DNA of 64,000 bases from Progne subis subis (GCA_022316685.1 JAKJHU010000056.1:1417872-1481871); one strand, 5' to 3'; counted from the first letter of the stretch, positions 35,618-48,211 are shown. Notes: generated by a model from the letters alone, not told the origin. Numbers and translations are program-made.

Positions 35618-37580
35618 GTGCCAGTATGTCCATCCATGTTTCCCTGCCACCAGACCCACAAAGACAGATGTTTTACTCTTCTGTGCTCTCCGGAGCACCA
35701 AGTCAAAATGGGAGAGGTGTATTTAAATGTTACCCCCCCTTCTGCCACAATAAGACCGGCAGCCATTTGCTCCCTGCTCCTGGAGAAGGGAACAATGTTT
35801 TCAGGGAGGAAAATGCCACCATACCAGGCATGAAATGCATGTGTTGGAGATACAATATCTATCCAGGTATGGATGTTCTTGGCTGAGATGCCATTGTTTA
35901 TTTTGCTGCGGGAGGTGTTCACTAGAGGTCTGGTTTGTCTTCCCTCTCCTCTCCGTGCTCTCGGTAGCATCTCTGCTGTGCTCTGGATGACAAAACTCTC
36001 GTCCTCCTTCCCCTCCATCACATAAGATGTCACCCTGACAGAAGGATGTGTTGCAGGACTAAAGAGGAAGAAAGGGTGGGTCTTTCTGTGGCAACCAACC
36101 AGAGAAGTGTGGAGAGAAAATGGAGAGAAGAGAGGTTTGTGTTGCTCTGTGATGTGAGATGGGATAGGTCTGGACCAGTAATGTGACTGGTTTATCCAGC
36201 ATAGTGACATGATCATAGTGACACCGCATGTCCCCTTGGCCAGCCATGGGAGATAAACCACAGAGGTGGTGGCAGGGCCATCCTTGTCCCCACACTGATC
36301 CAGGAGCTCACCCACACTAACCTAAACCCTCCTCTCCCTGGCTTTAGCTCTGAGCTCACAAACCCTGAGGCTTCTGTGACTCCAACAAAGAAGATACTGA
36401 GATTTTGACCAGCCTGGACACAGCAGCCTCGTGGCATGAGGGGTGAGCCAGGGACATCCCCGCAGGGCAGGCAAGGCTTTGTTCAAGTGGTTTTGGTTTT
36501 TGGCCAATTGTGCCATGTCAGTCCCATGCTAATCATTGTGATAGAGGGAGCCAACCTTAGGTTAAAAATAAATATCTTTGGTAATTAACAGGCATGGGCG
36601 AGGGACTCCTGAGCACCATTCATTTCTCAAAGCTTGAATTCCCAAATTCAGGGCAGTTTTGTCCAACTTGCTTTTAGTGACATGTCCACTTTGCTTTTCC
36701 AGGGGGTTTGCTGCTGTTCACATTGCAGTGACACAGAGGTATTTATGGTCTTAGATTTCTGCTTATCTGATCCACCCCTGCCCTCCACACTCCTGGTATG
36801 GTGCCAATACTGAAACACTTTTCCTCCCTCTGTTTTTGCCCCTCTAGAGGAGGTAATATCCGAAGACATAAAAACCAGGTAGGTCTCCTAAAGAACTTGT
36901 GGTGATGAATTTTTTTCTGTTTCAGCAGCCTACAGCAGGGGCAACACAGTGATTTGTTCTCCTTCGGACACGTTTTTCAAGAATAAAAATCCTTATGGTG
37001 TTTAATATAGTGGAATAAAGCATCTCGGTGACCATGCCACCACTGCTAAGGGAATTTCAAGTGGGACTCTGGCCGTTCTCCGAACAGCAGCCGGGATCTG
37101 AGTTACTGTCCCACAGGGGCTTGCTGTTGGAAAATAACGTAATTGACTTTGTCCCGTTTCCAGTTTCACAGAGAAACGAGCTGTAAGAGCACACGGGGTA
37201 CCGGGGCTGGCTGCTCCCGGGGTTTGGGGAGCATGATTAATGCAGTAATCAGCTCAGAAGTGTACAGAATGTCTCGCTGTGCTTCCCTCCCCTCCAGCCT
37301 AGGGAATGGCATCATCAGGAGCTGCTGCTGCCCCGGCCCTGCCGGGGACCTGGGGCTGCCACCACGGAGGCACCGCTGCCCTGGGAACAAGCTCCCGCCC
37401 CTCCGAGATCCCAGCATGGCTTTTAACCCAAATATCTGACCTTCCATTAAAGATTACCTATTTTTACTGCTCCTCAGGATGGGAAGAAGAAAAAAAGGCT
37501 GAGGCTTGCAGAGGCAGGCCGAGCCAAGATGTTGTTTATAGTGGGGATAGGGAAATTACTCAGGGCAAGTTTAAAATTTT
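35618..37580. other. non-coding DNA crossed by a 294-codon minus-strand frame
   Basis: A minus-strand frame runs from 36315 to 35431 (294 codons), the longest frame in the window. Its last 60 or so codons are antisense CR1, and the remainder has no recognisable domain, signal peptide or repeat. I therefore regard it as chance. A second patch at about 37150-37440 contains a modest CpG cluster followed by a short AT-rich tail. The rest is unremarkable. Confidence 0.5.
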
Positions 37581-37597
37581 TTGTTGTTGTTGTTGTT
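37581..37597. repeat. (TTG)n microsatellite
   Basis: Five to six TTG units in a T-rich context. Confidence 0.85.
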
Positions 37598-40500
37598 AAA
37601 TTAAGGTAGTCCCCAGTTAAGTCTGGACGTTATTCCATTTGGTCTGCTAGTAACAAAGCAGGAAAGACCCTGGGGCCCAAGAACTACTGGATAATACCAC
37701 ATCTGTGCTAGTAAGTCAAAAGTGCTTGGGACTTGGTTGTGGGCTTTCAGACCACAAACACAAAAGGTCCTGTGTCCATTAAACCCCTTTAGACTCTGAA
37801 ATATGGCAGACACACAAAAAATTTGCCTAGGGAGTGGATCCTGGCTTGTGATAATCTGAAAACTGTCCTGGGGAGCTGTGTGGGACACTGGGGCTGGGGC
37901 TGTGCTGCTGAAGCTGCTGCCAGGGCCAGTCCCCAGGAACACACCCTGGCACCAGGGAACTTGCAGAGGCATTGATGCCTCCAGTTTTCGCTTTCATGTT
38001 TTTCAGATTCTGCACTGCCTCGGGGTTCAGTTCTGAGCCTCATATTATGTGCTAGTGAGCTCTCTTCACGAAGTAGGGAGACAAAACAAATCCTTTTCCT
38101 ACTGAAGACCATGGACAACTTTCAGGCCCAAAAGCACAAACAACAGTGGCTAAAGGGAGGAACAAGAAGGATGGGGCTTCATCATCTGAAGCTGTAACTG
38201 GACAATTAAACTCCAATATGCAAATGAACCAAAACTTATAAAAATGTGAGATCTTGTGACTGGCCAGCCATTTTTTGTGACCATTTTGGGTCCACCTTGG
38301 GTGTGGCCCTGGTCAGGCCCTGTCCTGCCCAAGGTGTATCCTAAAGGTCTTTCAGTGAATACCTACTTCATTCTCTAGCTCAGGCCAATCTCTGTTTCAG
38401 GTCAGCCTTCCCAAGGCATCAGTTTCTGGTGACCACAAAGGGACAGTCAGGCATCTGGAAAACCCCTCCTGGACCAGAGAAAGACCCAGCTGCTGCCCCC
38501 ACTCCTGCTGACACTCCGAGGGGAGGCAACTCCAGCTGTGGTCCAGGAGGTGTCAGAGCCCAAGAATCCAAAGTTCCGTGGACCTGACAGAGGCACATGA
38601 ATAATTGAATAACAAAGGTATTATTTCCCAAGGCATCAGCCTCACCCCAGCAGATGAGCCAGGCTGATGTCCCAACCCTTGGTACCAGGGGTAAATGAGG
38701 CACAGGGAGATGGGGGGAGCTAACAGAGGTCCTAAAACACATCTGTGTCAGAGTAAGGACTTGTTCTTCATCACTGCGTCGTTCTTATGGAATCACTGAA
38801 AAGCTGCATTTACCTTCCTCAGATTTTCTTTTCAGAGAGGCTCTGGATGTGCTTCCAGTTTGGGGATGCTCATCCAGCCATTTGGGCATCCTGAAGTCCA
38901 CACTCTGGTACCTGCTGGCACAGCACAGAGCAGAGTCAAGTGCTGGATTCTCCCTCTGAACCAACCCCACATCACCTTTCTGGGCATTCTGTGGGCATTT
39001 GGGGCCAGCTGGGGGAGAAAGTCCTCAGGTCAACACCCCAGAAGATCACAACTTTCCTGTCTTGTCGGACTGCCTCACCTCTCCATTTGCAAAGCAGAGG
39101 TTGTCATCTTGCCTTGTGTGTAGGGCTGTGAGGAGTCAGATACAACAGTGATATGCATCATACAGGCCATATCTAGATTAACAGGTAATTGCTACAACTA
39201 GATTAGCAGGGCAGCAATAGGAGAGTACAAGGAGAACCAACAGGCTGGTGCTGTGGGCTCAAGATCTCCTCCACGTACAGTCCACAGTGGTTACTCCAGG
39301 TCAGATTTATTCCAGCCACCTACACTGAAAATTCCCACCCTGCACACTGTCTGAGGCTGGCTGAAGGACCAGCTACTAATTTACTACTTTACATTCCTAG
39401 GAGGGATTGTGACAGTGCTTATGGTTCTATTTCCACTGAGGAAAAAAAGAAGAAGAAGAAAAAAAAAAAGATAAAAAAATATTAAATTGTGTACATCAGA
39501 GTTGTTTGCAAATCGGATCACTCTGGAGTGGGGGAGGCTGAGCCAGAAGCTGCTATAAAACAGCATTACTGAACCAAAATGCTAAGGCAGAGGCAGCCAG
39601 AAGCACCTCAGGCTTAACCCAGCATTCAGCAGAAAGATTCTCATTTACTGCAGCTCTCCCTGAGTCAGGCCCCGAGGGCTTGTCTGTACACAAAAATTAA
39701 TCTGGATTAGGATAGGGCAGGAATTTAAGGTAAAGTAGCTCTTCTGGAATAACTTCACTTCATAACAGACAAGCCTCTGGACGGTTTGGTTAGGAAGCGT
39801 TGTGTTACATCACATTTGGGATGATGAAATGCATCCTGAAGAGAATGTCCTTGTGGTATTTGGTCACAATTACGCAGAGAACGCTTAAAAACACATCCAT
39901 TTCCTGCAGGAGGAGAAACAGAGCTCCCTGCAGATTTGGAGTTCTTTCCAGGGCTGACTTGCCAGAACAGCTCAAAGGGGTTTCATCGTTCCTCTGCTTC
40001 CATTTGCTGAAAAAGTGCACAAAATCTCACGTGGCCAGCACAGCAGCTCCCCTGACAGCAGTGTGGAGCATCAGCCCAAACATGCACGTGGCTGTTACTT
40101 AAGATCTGCTCCACACACACTGGCTCATGTTGAAGCACTTCAGAGAATCAGTCCAGAGCCCTGTCTGAAATAATAAATCCTGCACAGCAGTGTCTCTGAA
40201 TGGATACAAATGCTCCCTCTGACTGAGCCTGAATTAGACCCTCCTGTAGTGCAGGTGGGTCCTCCTTTCTGATATCTGCATTTCTGCTTGCTCTGAAAAT
40301 CACACAATAAGTAGAGAAAGACTAAATGGTGTTATTAAGTTGGACATCACTGAGCAGAGTGGCAAAAGCATAAACCCCCAAAGGGCCACCAGGCCTCCTT
40401 ATCCCACTGCCCAGAGGACAGAAAGGCAGAAAATCTCTTGATAGGTGTGAGCCTTCCTCCTGCACAACAATTTTTTCACTCAGGACTTTTTCTCCTACCT

Positions 40501-41974
40501 GGATGCTCTTGCACAGCTTTATTTCCAACCAGGTTTCTACGGCCTGATAAATGTTTCTACCAATACACACCTGCTCCCAAAGATTCTGTTTGCACTCAGC
40601 TCGAGTTAATTGTTCGTAAGCAACAGTCCATAGGCAGAAAAGTTTCCACATATCATTTTTTTTTTTTAGCTCCCTTGCTATTTATTCTGTGAGGTGATAA
40701 CATTGGTTTCTCTCTGGCTTTATCAGTCTTGCACCAGGACAAACGAGGAGCAAAAAGGAACCTCCCTTCTCTCCCGTGGAGTGGAGTCTACAGGGGAGCA
40801 GCCAAGGCAGAGGAACAAGCCCTTGTCAGTCTGTATGCACGGCCTGGCTGGCAGAGTACATTTTCCTTAACATGCCTAATCCCACAAGTATGTGGTGGCT
40901 TGCTCTGCAGAAACCTCAGCTTTTCAGGTGCTCGAAAATATGCATGTTCCACGTTACTCGATAGTTTGCTCACATCCATGTCTCTTGGAGGCAAGCAGTT
41001 GCTGACCCTCTCAGCTTTTACCTACTCTTCAGCCCACCCCACGCAACACTGCGAGGAATAATAATGCATTTGTGATTTCTTTATATTTTTCTGCTGTAGA
41101 TCCAGAAAATGAGACCTGAATTATTCTTTTCTGTTTGCTGTGACAGGCATGCAGCCCTTGCTCCCCAGCAGAGTGACCTGTGTACCCTGAGCTTCCCCAC
41201 AGCTTCCTTGGAAAAGTGGGAAGAGCTGGTGAAGTTGGGGTTTGATAATGGAAATTATCACAACCACAGAATAAAAAGTTATCATTGCTTCCTGGGCCCA
41301 ACCCCCCCTAATGGGTATGGGGGAATGGAATGAGAGCCCTCCCAGTGGGTGGGAAGGATTTTCCCCCTTCTCAAAAGACCCTCTGAGGTTTTGGGAAAAA
41401 AAAGAAAAGTACTTATTCTGGGATGAGGTGGAAGAACCAAATTGCCACATTTTTGTAGCCTACATGAAAGGGCTCACACAACTGCAGCCCACTTTGCACA
41501 ACAATCACCTGCCCTGTGCCAGAGCAGCCTCATCCCCTGCACTGTCATTATCTCCTGGCTCTCCCTCAGCCAGGCTGCAGGGCGACCTGCAGTCTCCCTC
41601 ATCTCCTTTTCTTCTGGAGCAGTTCCACTCCGTATAAACACCACTCTTTGATGCAGCTGTTGGGAGACTTCCCACATCCCAGGGGAGTGCTCCAGCCACA
41701 AAATTATCCTCACCCTCGCTCTCGTCCAGTGGGTATTTAATTATTCTTACAAAGTGAAGTAATTCCAACTGAAGAAAACAAGAGGCACCCGGGTCAGAGT
41801 ACCCCATCATTAGCACAGTAGGGAGCACTCTCCTAGGACATGAGATTTCCCAATCAGACGCTGAAAAACACCGGGGGAAGTTGGGAAGAGAAATGTTATT
41901 GTTTTCTCCTCCATTTTGTGAATAGCTCCTCAGAATTCTTGAGAATAAGAGACTTCGAGATAGATATTTATCTG
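37598..41974. other. unique non-coding DNA, no gene recognised
   Basis: About 4.4 kb without a recognisable gene or interspersed repeat. A purine-rich, mostly A tract lies at 39439-39480. Confidence 0.6.
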
Positions 41975-41999
41975 TATGTGTATGTTTCACATACACATA
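41975..41999. repeat. perfect inverted repeat, 10-bp arms
   Basis: The arms TATGTGTATG (41975-41984) and CATACACATA (41990-41999) flank a 5-nt loop TTTCA. It lies 27 bp before a 42-base T tract. Confidence 0.9.
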
Positions 42000-42022
42000 G
42001 TGTTCATGTGCTTCAGCATTTC

Positions 42023-42026
<4 letters not shown>

Positions 42027-42068
<42 letters not shown>
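42027..42068. repeat. T42 homopolymer
   Basis: Forty-two uninterrupted T (A42 on the minus strand). No retroposon body is recognised on its high-coordinate side, where a minus-strand retrocopy would lie. Confidence 0.92.
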
Positions 42069-42070
<2 letters not shown>

Positions 42071-43555
42071 ATTTAATCCAAAAACATTTGAGAATATGCA
42101 TCATATTTGGCAAATAACCGTGGCCACCCTGAAACCACATTTTTAGCAAATAAATGATTCACTGAGTAAATTTAGCTCATCTTAAATGTCTATTTATATC
42201 ACGGGAACACACCCTGTCACTGTTGGGACTTCACCATGTTGAGTAGTATCCAGAGCTCACAGCCAGACGTGCTCTACCACAAACAGCCTTAGAGGGAAAA
42301 ATAAAGCCCTGCCTATTTGCTTTTTGCAACAGCGCAAATGCAGCCTCTCTGTCTCAGAAGAGCTGTGCCCTATCCTATAAACCCACCCCAGACACCTCAC
42401 ACCATCTTGGGACTGGCAAGCAGAGCATCATCTCGGCAATCTCCTGTCTGCCACCAGCACAGCAAAGCCATCCATCCCTTTTTTATTTCCCTTTCTCAGG
42501 AAAGAGCTATCTCAGAAAAAGCTTTGCCTTCCACTGGCAATATCCTGCGAATGCCGAATGGGTTAATCCCCTTTAACCAGCATCCCAGTAATGAAAGGTT
42601 TCACTCTTTGTCACCTAATGGTCTTGTGTCTAAAATAGAAGCCGAGCTGCCTTCACTTGAAATGTTTTTAATCATTGTGGAATAAAAACCTAGCCTGGCT
42701 AGTGCCAACCAAAGAGATGTTTGTCTGCTCAGCAGATTTTATCAAAGCTTCCTTGATGTCTTTGCCTTTGTAATGCTAAGCACTTCACTGTTTGGCATAT
42801 TTAAAGTAGGATGCGGTACATGTGAAGCATTTCACAGAGTGATGATGTATCGAGTGTGCTTTAGGAAGTAATGAAAGCAGCAGACTCATGATTTTTGAGC
42901 TTTTAATTACTTATTAAGTGGCATGACATAAAGGCTACGGGGGGAGATTTTTTTTTTTTTTTTCAGCATCCAACTTATTGGCTTTGAAGTCGGTGCCTAA
43001 ATACCCTTTGTGCCTTTGAAACTTTCCGTCTGCTCACAAGGGGAACGTGCTGCTGCTCTGGGCTTTGTTTCACGCTGACCACATTTGTTCGGGGGAGAGG
43101 AGCCGAGGGATGGGAGCCTGCTCAGACACAGGTCTCTGCCTTTGCCATGGTGGATAAAGATGAGGGACAGGCTAAATGCGTGTCCTTTGACAAAGGATAT
43201 AGAGAGGGCCCTCAGCACAGAGCCCGGAGCAATGAGTTCTGACCTGGCCTCAAAAATGCCAGCACTACAGGGGGCAAATAACCATAGCAGCCCCCAGGGT
43301 GCTTTTAATGAGCTGAATCACAGTCTGAGTCCGGCTCTTCATCGCTCACAAGCCACTGCCACAGCTGGTTTTAGCAGATGTCCCCTGTGACAGAAAGGAC
43401 ACGGCAGAGCACAGTGGTTGGCCTCGCCACCATCTCCTGCAGGTCTGGTGTCACCGCTGTGACAAGAATGCCAAAGCTTCGGGAGCAATAAAGTCAGGAG
43501 AGGCCAGAAAGAAGAAAAGACCCTTAGATTCAAGTTTGGGGATTTGTGGGTACTC

Positions 43556-43560
<5 letters not shown>
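42069..43560. other. unique non-coding DNA with a candidate conserved element
   Basis: No gene is recognised. The part at about 42720-42945 is AT-rich, non-repetitive and rich in TAAT-type cores ('gcttttaattacttattaag'), typical in appearance of a vertebrate non-coding conserved element. It is followed by a T16 run at 42948-42963. Confidence 0.45.

Positions 43561-43587
<27 letters not shown>
43561..43587. repeat. T27 homopolymer
   Basis: Twenty-seven uninterrupted T. Confidence 0.9.
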
Positions 43588-46500
43588 CATCTTCTGAAAG
43601 AAAATACTTTCTTCCCACTTATCCTCGTGATAAACCAGAAGTCTGTGGTCTCATAGAAGTGTTTTCTGTGAGGATGGAACCAGATAAAGTATTTTTCATT
43701 TTGGTGAAGATGATACAAGATCCTTCCCTCGCCACCATGTGTACCAACGCTCAGTTGTGTCACAGGATGTCCTGGTGAGCAGGGATCTCTTTGTTCAGTC
43801 AGCAGGTGACCTAGCAGTGAGAACACCTCTTTTTCACAAGTCCCACTGATTCCAAGAATCCCTCGTGGACCGTGAATCCAAGATGCTCACTCTGTCTCCA
43901 GTGGCCGCTAAATTCCTGGGGGTCATGTCAAAGCTAGAGCCGAATAAAAGGGGAGAAATTCATCCTGCAGCTGCATAAGGCACCCTCTCATCCTTTGGTC
44001 TATGAAAAAGAGGTGTCATTCTGACATCTTGAATCAGTATCAAATGCTCCTTTCAAAGAGAGAGAAAACAGGGAAAATAAAGAAGAAAAAGAAGGGGCTG
44101 CTGCTGAAAATCTGCCCTCTCCACTGATGGAGAAATGCAGTGCCAAAAGTGCAATGCAATATGTGTATTTTAGAAGGAAAAAAGCAAAGCCACGACTTCC
44201 CATGTTCAGTAAGTGACCAACACAAACATACCAAGGCTCAAGTGCATTTCTACCCCCTGGAAAAGTTTTCTTTAATTAGGACAGACACAGTGCTCAGTCA
44301 AAGCAACATCAATGTCCAGGCACACAATTTGATTAACCCACTTCTTACAATCTTTGCTACTTGTTCAGATATTCCAGAGGGAAAAAGAAAAGGGGAAAAA
44401 AAAAAAAAAAAAAAAGAGTGGGAAAGACTAAAATCCACTATGTTTCAAACAGTTGGGAATTTTTTTTTCTTTCTATTATTTTTCCCCCAAAGAATGACAA
44501 ATACCAGCGTGATGCTTTTTCAATTTTCTGAGTCTGCAATACATCGTCTCTAACTGGATTTTTCTCAGCACTGGTCAGGTCTGCACAGGGTCATCTGGGC
44601 AAGCAGCTGCAAGGGGATTTGGTTCAGGAGTGGAATGACTCAGGCTGCATCCCAATATCACAAGCAGGACATGAAAGCGTTGTGTCCTGGTATTTCCCTG
44701 AAGCTTTATTAGGTCATATTATTTAGAAAATGTACTGCATAAAACAATAATTATTTTTTTTTTATAATTCCTGCAGTCTGTATTGCTCATGATAGAATAA
44801 TTTGCAGGCCTATTTTGGGTATAATTATTTTGCATTTATTACTGCAGGTCCAATAAGGAGCAGAGGTGAATGCTGCCAAAAAAAAAAAAAAAAAGGAAAG
44901 CAAAGGGCTGAATATTAACATCTTCATTTTACTACTGGGAGCTTAAACATCAAAGGGACTAAGGGCCATGTGAAAAAAAAAAACAATTTAAGCTCAACAT
45001 AAAGAGCCTGAAGAGTCCATTTAGTAGAAACCCAAGTCTGAAGGTGCTGTGAGCTTTTCACTTTTAGTTTTGTAGTATTTTCTGGGACCCAGGGATGCCC
45101 CTGGACACAGTCAGCTGGAAGTGGCCTAGGTTTTAGATCATGATGAACTCCTCAGCATCCAGAAATGAGCCATTCCTCTGACTAATTCCCCAGTGGGCTC
45201 CCACCCACTCAGTGCTCCAAGCACAGGGTCAGCCTGCCCACAAAACGGGGCACTGATATCCCTTAAATCTTCCTGTGGCGCAAAACTGAAAATCCCAGGA
45301 GGTGGGAAGCGGGGGTTTGGTTTGCTCCACAGCCTGAGGACAACCTCAGCCCTCTCCATCCCACCAAAGTCCCTTCACAGCAGGTCAGAAGGCTGCTCTG
45401 GGGGGGACGCCGCTCACCCACCTTTTGAAATTGGGATGTTGCACATTAAACAAGTCAAGTGCACTTAGGCGCAAAGGAGAAAAGAAGTGGTGGCTCTTTG
45501 CCCTTTTCACCAGATCCTGAGGGAGTTGTGGGAGAGCTTCATTTTAACAGGAGTTTTGGGATCTCTCCAGTTGTTTCAGTCTCTAAAGATTAGGTGCTAC
45601 TAGTACTTAGGTCGGAATATGGAGGATCCTTTATCAGACTGAGCCCCAAACAGCTTCACTTCTTCTCCTAAGTCAGTTGTACACGAGGGACTGAAACTCA
45701 CAGCTAATGTGGGTGGATTTCTGCAATTTTGAATCAGGAATTTTTCCTCCTTCACTTGTTGCCCACTAACATCCCTTTTCTGAGGCTCCGTGGTAGCACT
45801 GGGCTTGTTGGGGCCGTTCTCTCACCTGGGACTTTCTTAATAATATTTATGTAGCAGTTTACTCGTTGTTTGTGGGAAGAGAAGCGAGGATTTCCCCCAA
45901 AAGGCCTGAAGGAGAAGTTGGCCTGGGCACAGATTGGAGGGGTTGGTGTCATGGTCATGCCTGTCGCACTGCAGGTCACGATGGGCGAGGTGAAAACCAC
46001 CCAAGGTGGTGACACCAGCTGAGCTCTGCTGGAAGTGAGCAGGGGCAGTGGGAAAAGATGCAAGTGGCTTTACCACACCCTCTTTTCACCTTTGCGAGGA
46101 GCAGTTCAAAACCACCCCAGGAAAGCCAGGAGGGGAGTTGAATTTTTCTCTCATTCTCGAAATCTGAAATATTTGTGTTTCTTTAATGCACACACGCAAT
46201 TCAGGCTATGAGGATGTAACACCAAACACTTTGGGCCCAGATTTCATCCCAGCCATGAACTTTTCATCCGTGGTAGCTCTCCAGGAGTCACTCCAGATGG
46301 ACATCAGGGTAGCTAAAAGCAGGATCTGACCTTTCATCCCTTCCAATGAAATAAGAAAGGAACAAAGAGGGTTTAGATGCTGAAGAGATATTTTCTCACT
46401 CAGTTCTCTTACACCAATACAGAGGCTGAGGGATCATCTATAAAAGAATTTAATTATGTTTATTAGAACAATGTATGGTTTAGTGGGTGCAAGCTGAGAG

Positions 46501-47214
46501 CAGCTCCTCAACCAGGCCAAGTACCACATGATAAATGAGCATAAACAAGTGGGATTGCTTGGTATTACCCATTGCAGGAGCCTGGAGCTCTTCAGCAGCT
46601 TTCCCTGCATTAAAACTGGAAAACCAGGAGCGTGCAGCCTACGCATGTGGGAGAGCGTGTGCAAGAGGGAAGGTGAACCTGGCATCACCTTCTCTGGGTA
46701 TTTAAAGAGCTACAGTGACTCCAGAGTAGATTCCCATGTGGACACACACATATGTTCACACTCCCACTTACTTCAGTGTTTCTGAAACGAGAGTATTTTC
46801 TTTTTTTTTCCTTTTGAGTTGGTTTCTCTTTAGCGGCATTTGAAATTGAACTGCAAGGAAGGGACCAGGATTCCAGAGAAAATAGTCTGCTGCCCAAATG
46901 CTTCCTTTAGATGGCTGTATCCAGGCAGCATCATCCAAACTAGTCACCCCCACCTGACTAGCTGCTAAAGGCCAGCCCACTGAGGTCTCACAATTCATCT
47001 CCTCCTCCAACAGATGACTAAAATACGGCAGGGGAACTGCACCCCAAAGTGCCCATTCCTCTCCACTGACCATAAGGGTGTGTTTGTGCAGATGATTCAT
47101 AGCAAAAGTGCCCATGCAGGAAGAGAGGATGTGCAGACCCACAGAGTCTCTCAAAAGACCCTAAGGCATGGGCTCTGCCTTCCCTGCCCAGATGGGTTGT
47201 GTTGGTACCCACGT
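43588..47214. other. unique non-coding DNA with A tracts and a candidate conserved element
   Basis: No gene is recognised. A20 lies at 44396-44415 and A17 at 44878-44894. The AT-rich stretch at about 44690-44870 ('gcataaaacaataatta', 'ataattattttgcatttatt') is non-repetitive and could be a conserved non-coding element. The remaining sequence is ordinary. Confidence 0.45.
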
Positions 47215-47355
47215 TAAAAATCACAGAATCACAGACTGCCTTGGAAAGGACCTAAAAGATCATCTTATTCCAACCCCCCTGCTGTGGGCAGCGATACCTT
47301 CCACTAGAGCAGGTTGCTCAAAGCCCCTGTCCAATCTGGTCTTGAATGCGCCCTG
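47215..47355 (-). mobile_element. CR1 LINE 3' fragment (antisense)
   Basis: Antisense CR1 3' terminus: 'aatcacagaatcacag', 'ccttggaaaggacc', 'aaaagatcatcttattccaa', 'ctgtgggcag', 'ccttccactagagcaggttg', 'ctcaaagcccctgtccaat' and 'ctggtcttgaatg'. About 140 bp remains. It lies head-to-head with the sense CR1 at 47890-48176, so the two 3' ends point outward. Confidence 0.93.
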
Positions 47356-47839
47356 TTGGAACAATAACTTCCATTATTTGGTCCTAAAGTACATGAAAGG
47401 CTTTACCAGTCCTATTCAGGGGTTTTGTGTTCACTTGCATCACTGCTGTACAACTTCCCAGGACGACAAACTTTGCACAGGGTTCAGTATCCACAAAATC
47501 TTCCTCTTTCATTATTTTTTTCTTTGAGGAACTTCCATTCTTTTTTCTTCGATAACGGCCATTTTAAAACAGGGTTTGGATGAGTCAGGATCTGGAAGTT
47601 CCCCTCAGCCCATGTGCACATACAGCCAAAGAATTCACAATTCACACCAGCAACACCCGGAGATAAGATTACGCAGTGTGGGCGAGCGTCTGTAATCCTC
47701 CACTCTGACCCATACAGAGGGTATCTTTTATTATCCCATCTCGAGGCTTTCAGCTTCAATGGGCTGTGGTTTCTACATCCAGAGGTTTCTGCCCTGGCTG
47801 TCTTGTAGCCAGGGATAGATGGGGCAGAGGTAAAATCTG

Positions 47840-47844
<5 letters not shown>
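47356..47844. other. unique spacer between two opposed CR1 copies
   Basis: Nothing recognisable. The minus-strand frame at 47484-47915 runs through the T45 tract, which gives it a Lys run. Confidence 0.55.

Positions 47845-47889
<45 letters not shown>
47845..47889. repeat. T45 homopolymer abutting a CR1 copy
   Basis: Forty-five uninterrupted T, the longest homopolymer in the window. It ends exactly where recognisable CR1 sequence begins. Confidence 0.93.
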
Positions 47890-47894
<5 letters not shown>

Positions 47895-48176
47895 AGGCAT
47901 GGAGTGATAGGACAAGGGGGAATGGCTATAAATGAAAAGAGAGTAGATTTAGATTAGATATTAGGAAAAAATTCTTTACTGTGAAGGGAGTGAGGCCCTG
48001 ACACAAGTTGCCCAGGGAAACTATGGCTGCCCCATCCCTGGAAGCATCCAAGGCCAGGTTGGATGTGACTTGGAGCAACCTGGGACAGTGGAAGATGTCC
48101 CTGCCCATGGCAGGGGGTGGGGCTGGATGACCTTTAATGTCCCTTCCAATCCAACCATTCCATGATTCCACATTTT
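47890..48176 (+). mobile_element. CR1 LINE 3' fragment (sense)
   Basis: Sense CR1 3' end of about 285 bp: 'ataggacaagggggaatggc', 'gagagtagatttagattag', 'tattaggaaaaaattcttta', 'ttgcccagggaaactatgg', 'gccccatccctggaagcat', 'aggccaggttggatgtgac', 'tggagcaacctgggacagtg', 'ctgcccatggcagggggtgg', 'cttccaatccaacca' and a terminal 'ttccatgattcc'. It is among the better preserved copies here, 5'-truncated and non-coding. Confidence 0.95.
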
Positions 48177-48211
48177 TTAAGGCTTCTCCCCTCAAGATGC
48201 ATGTCTGCAGC

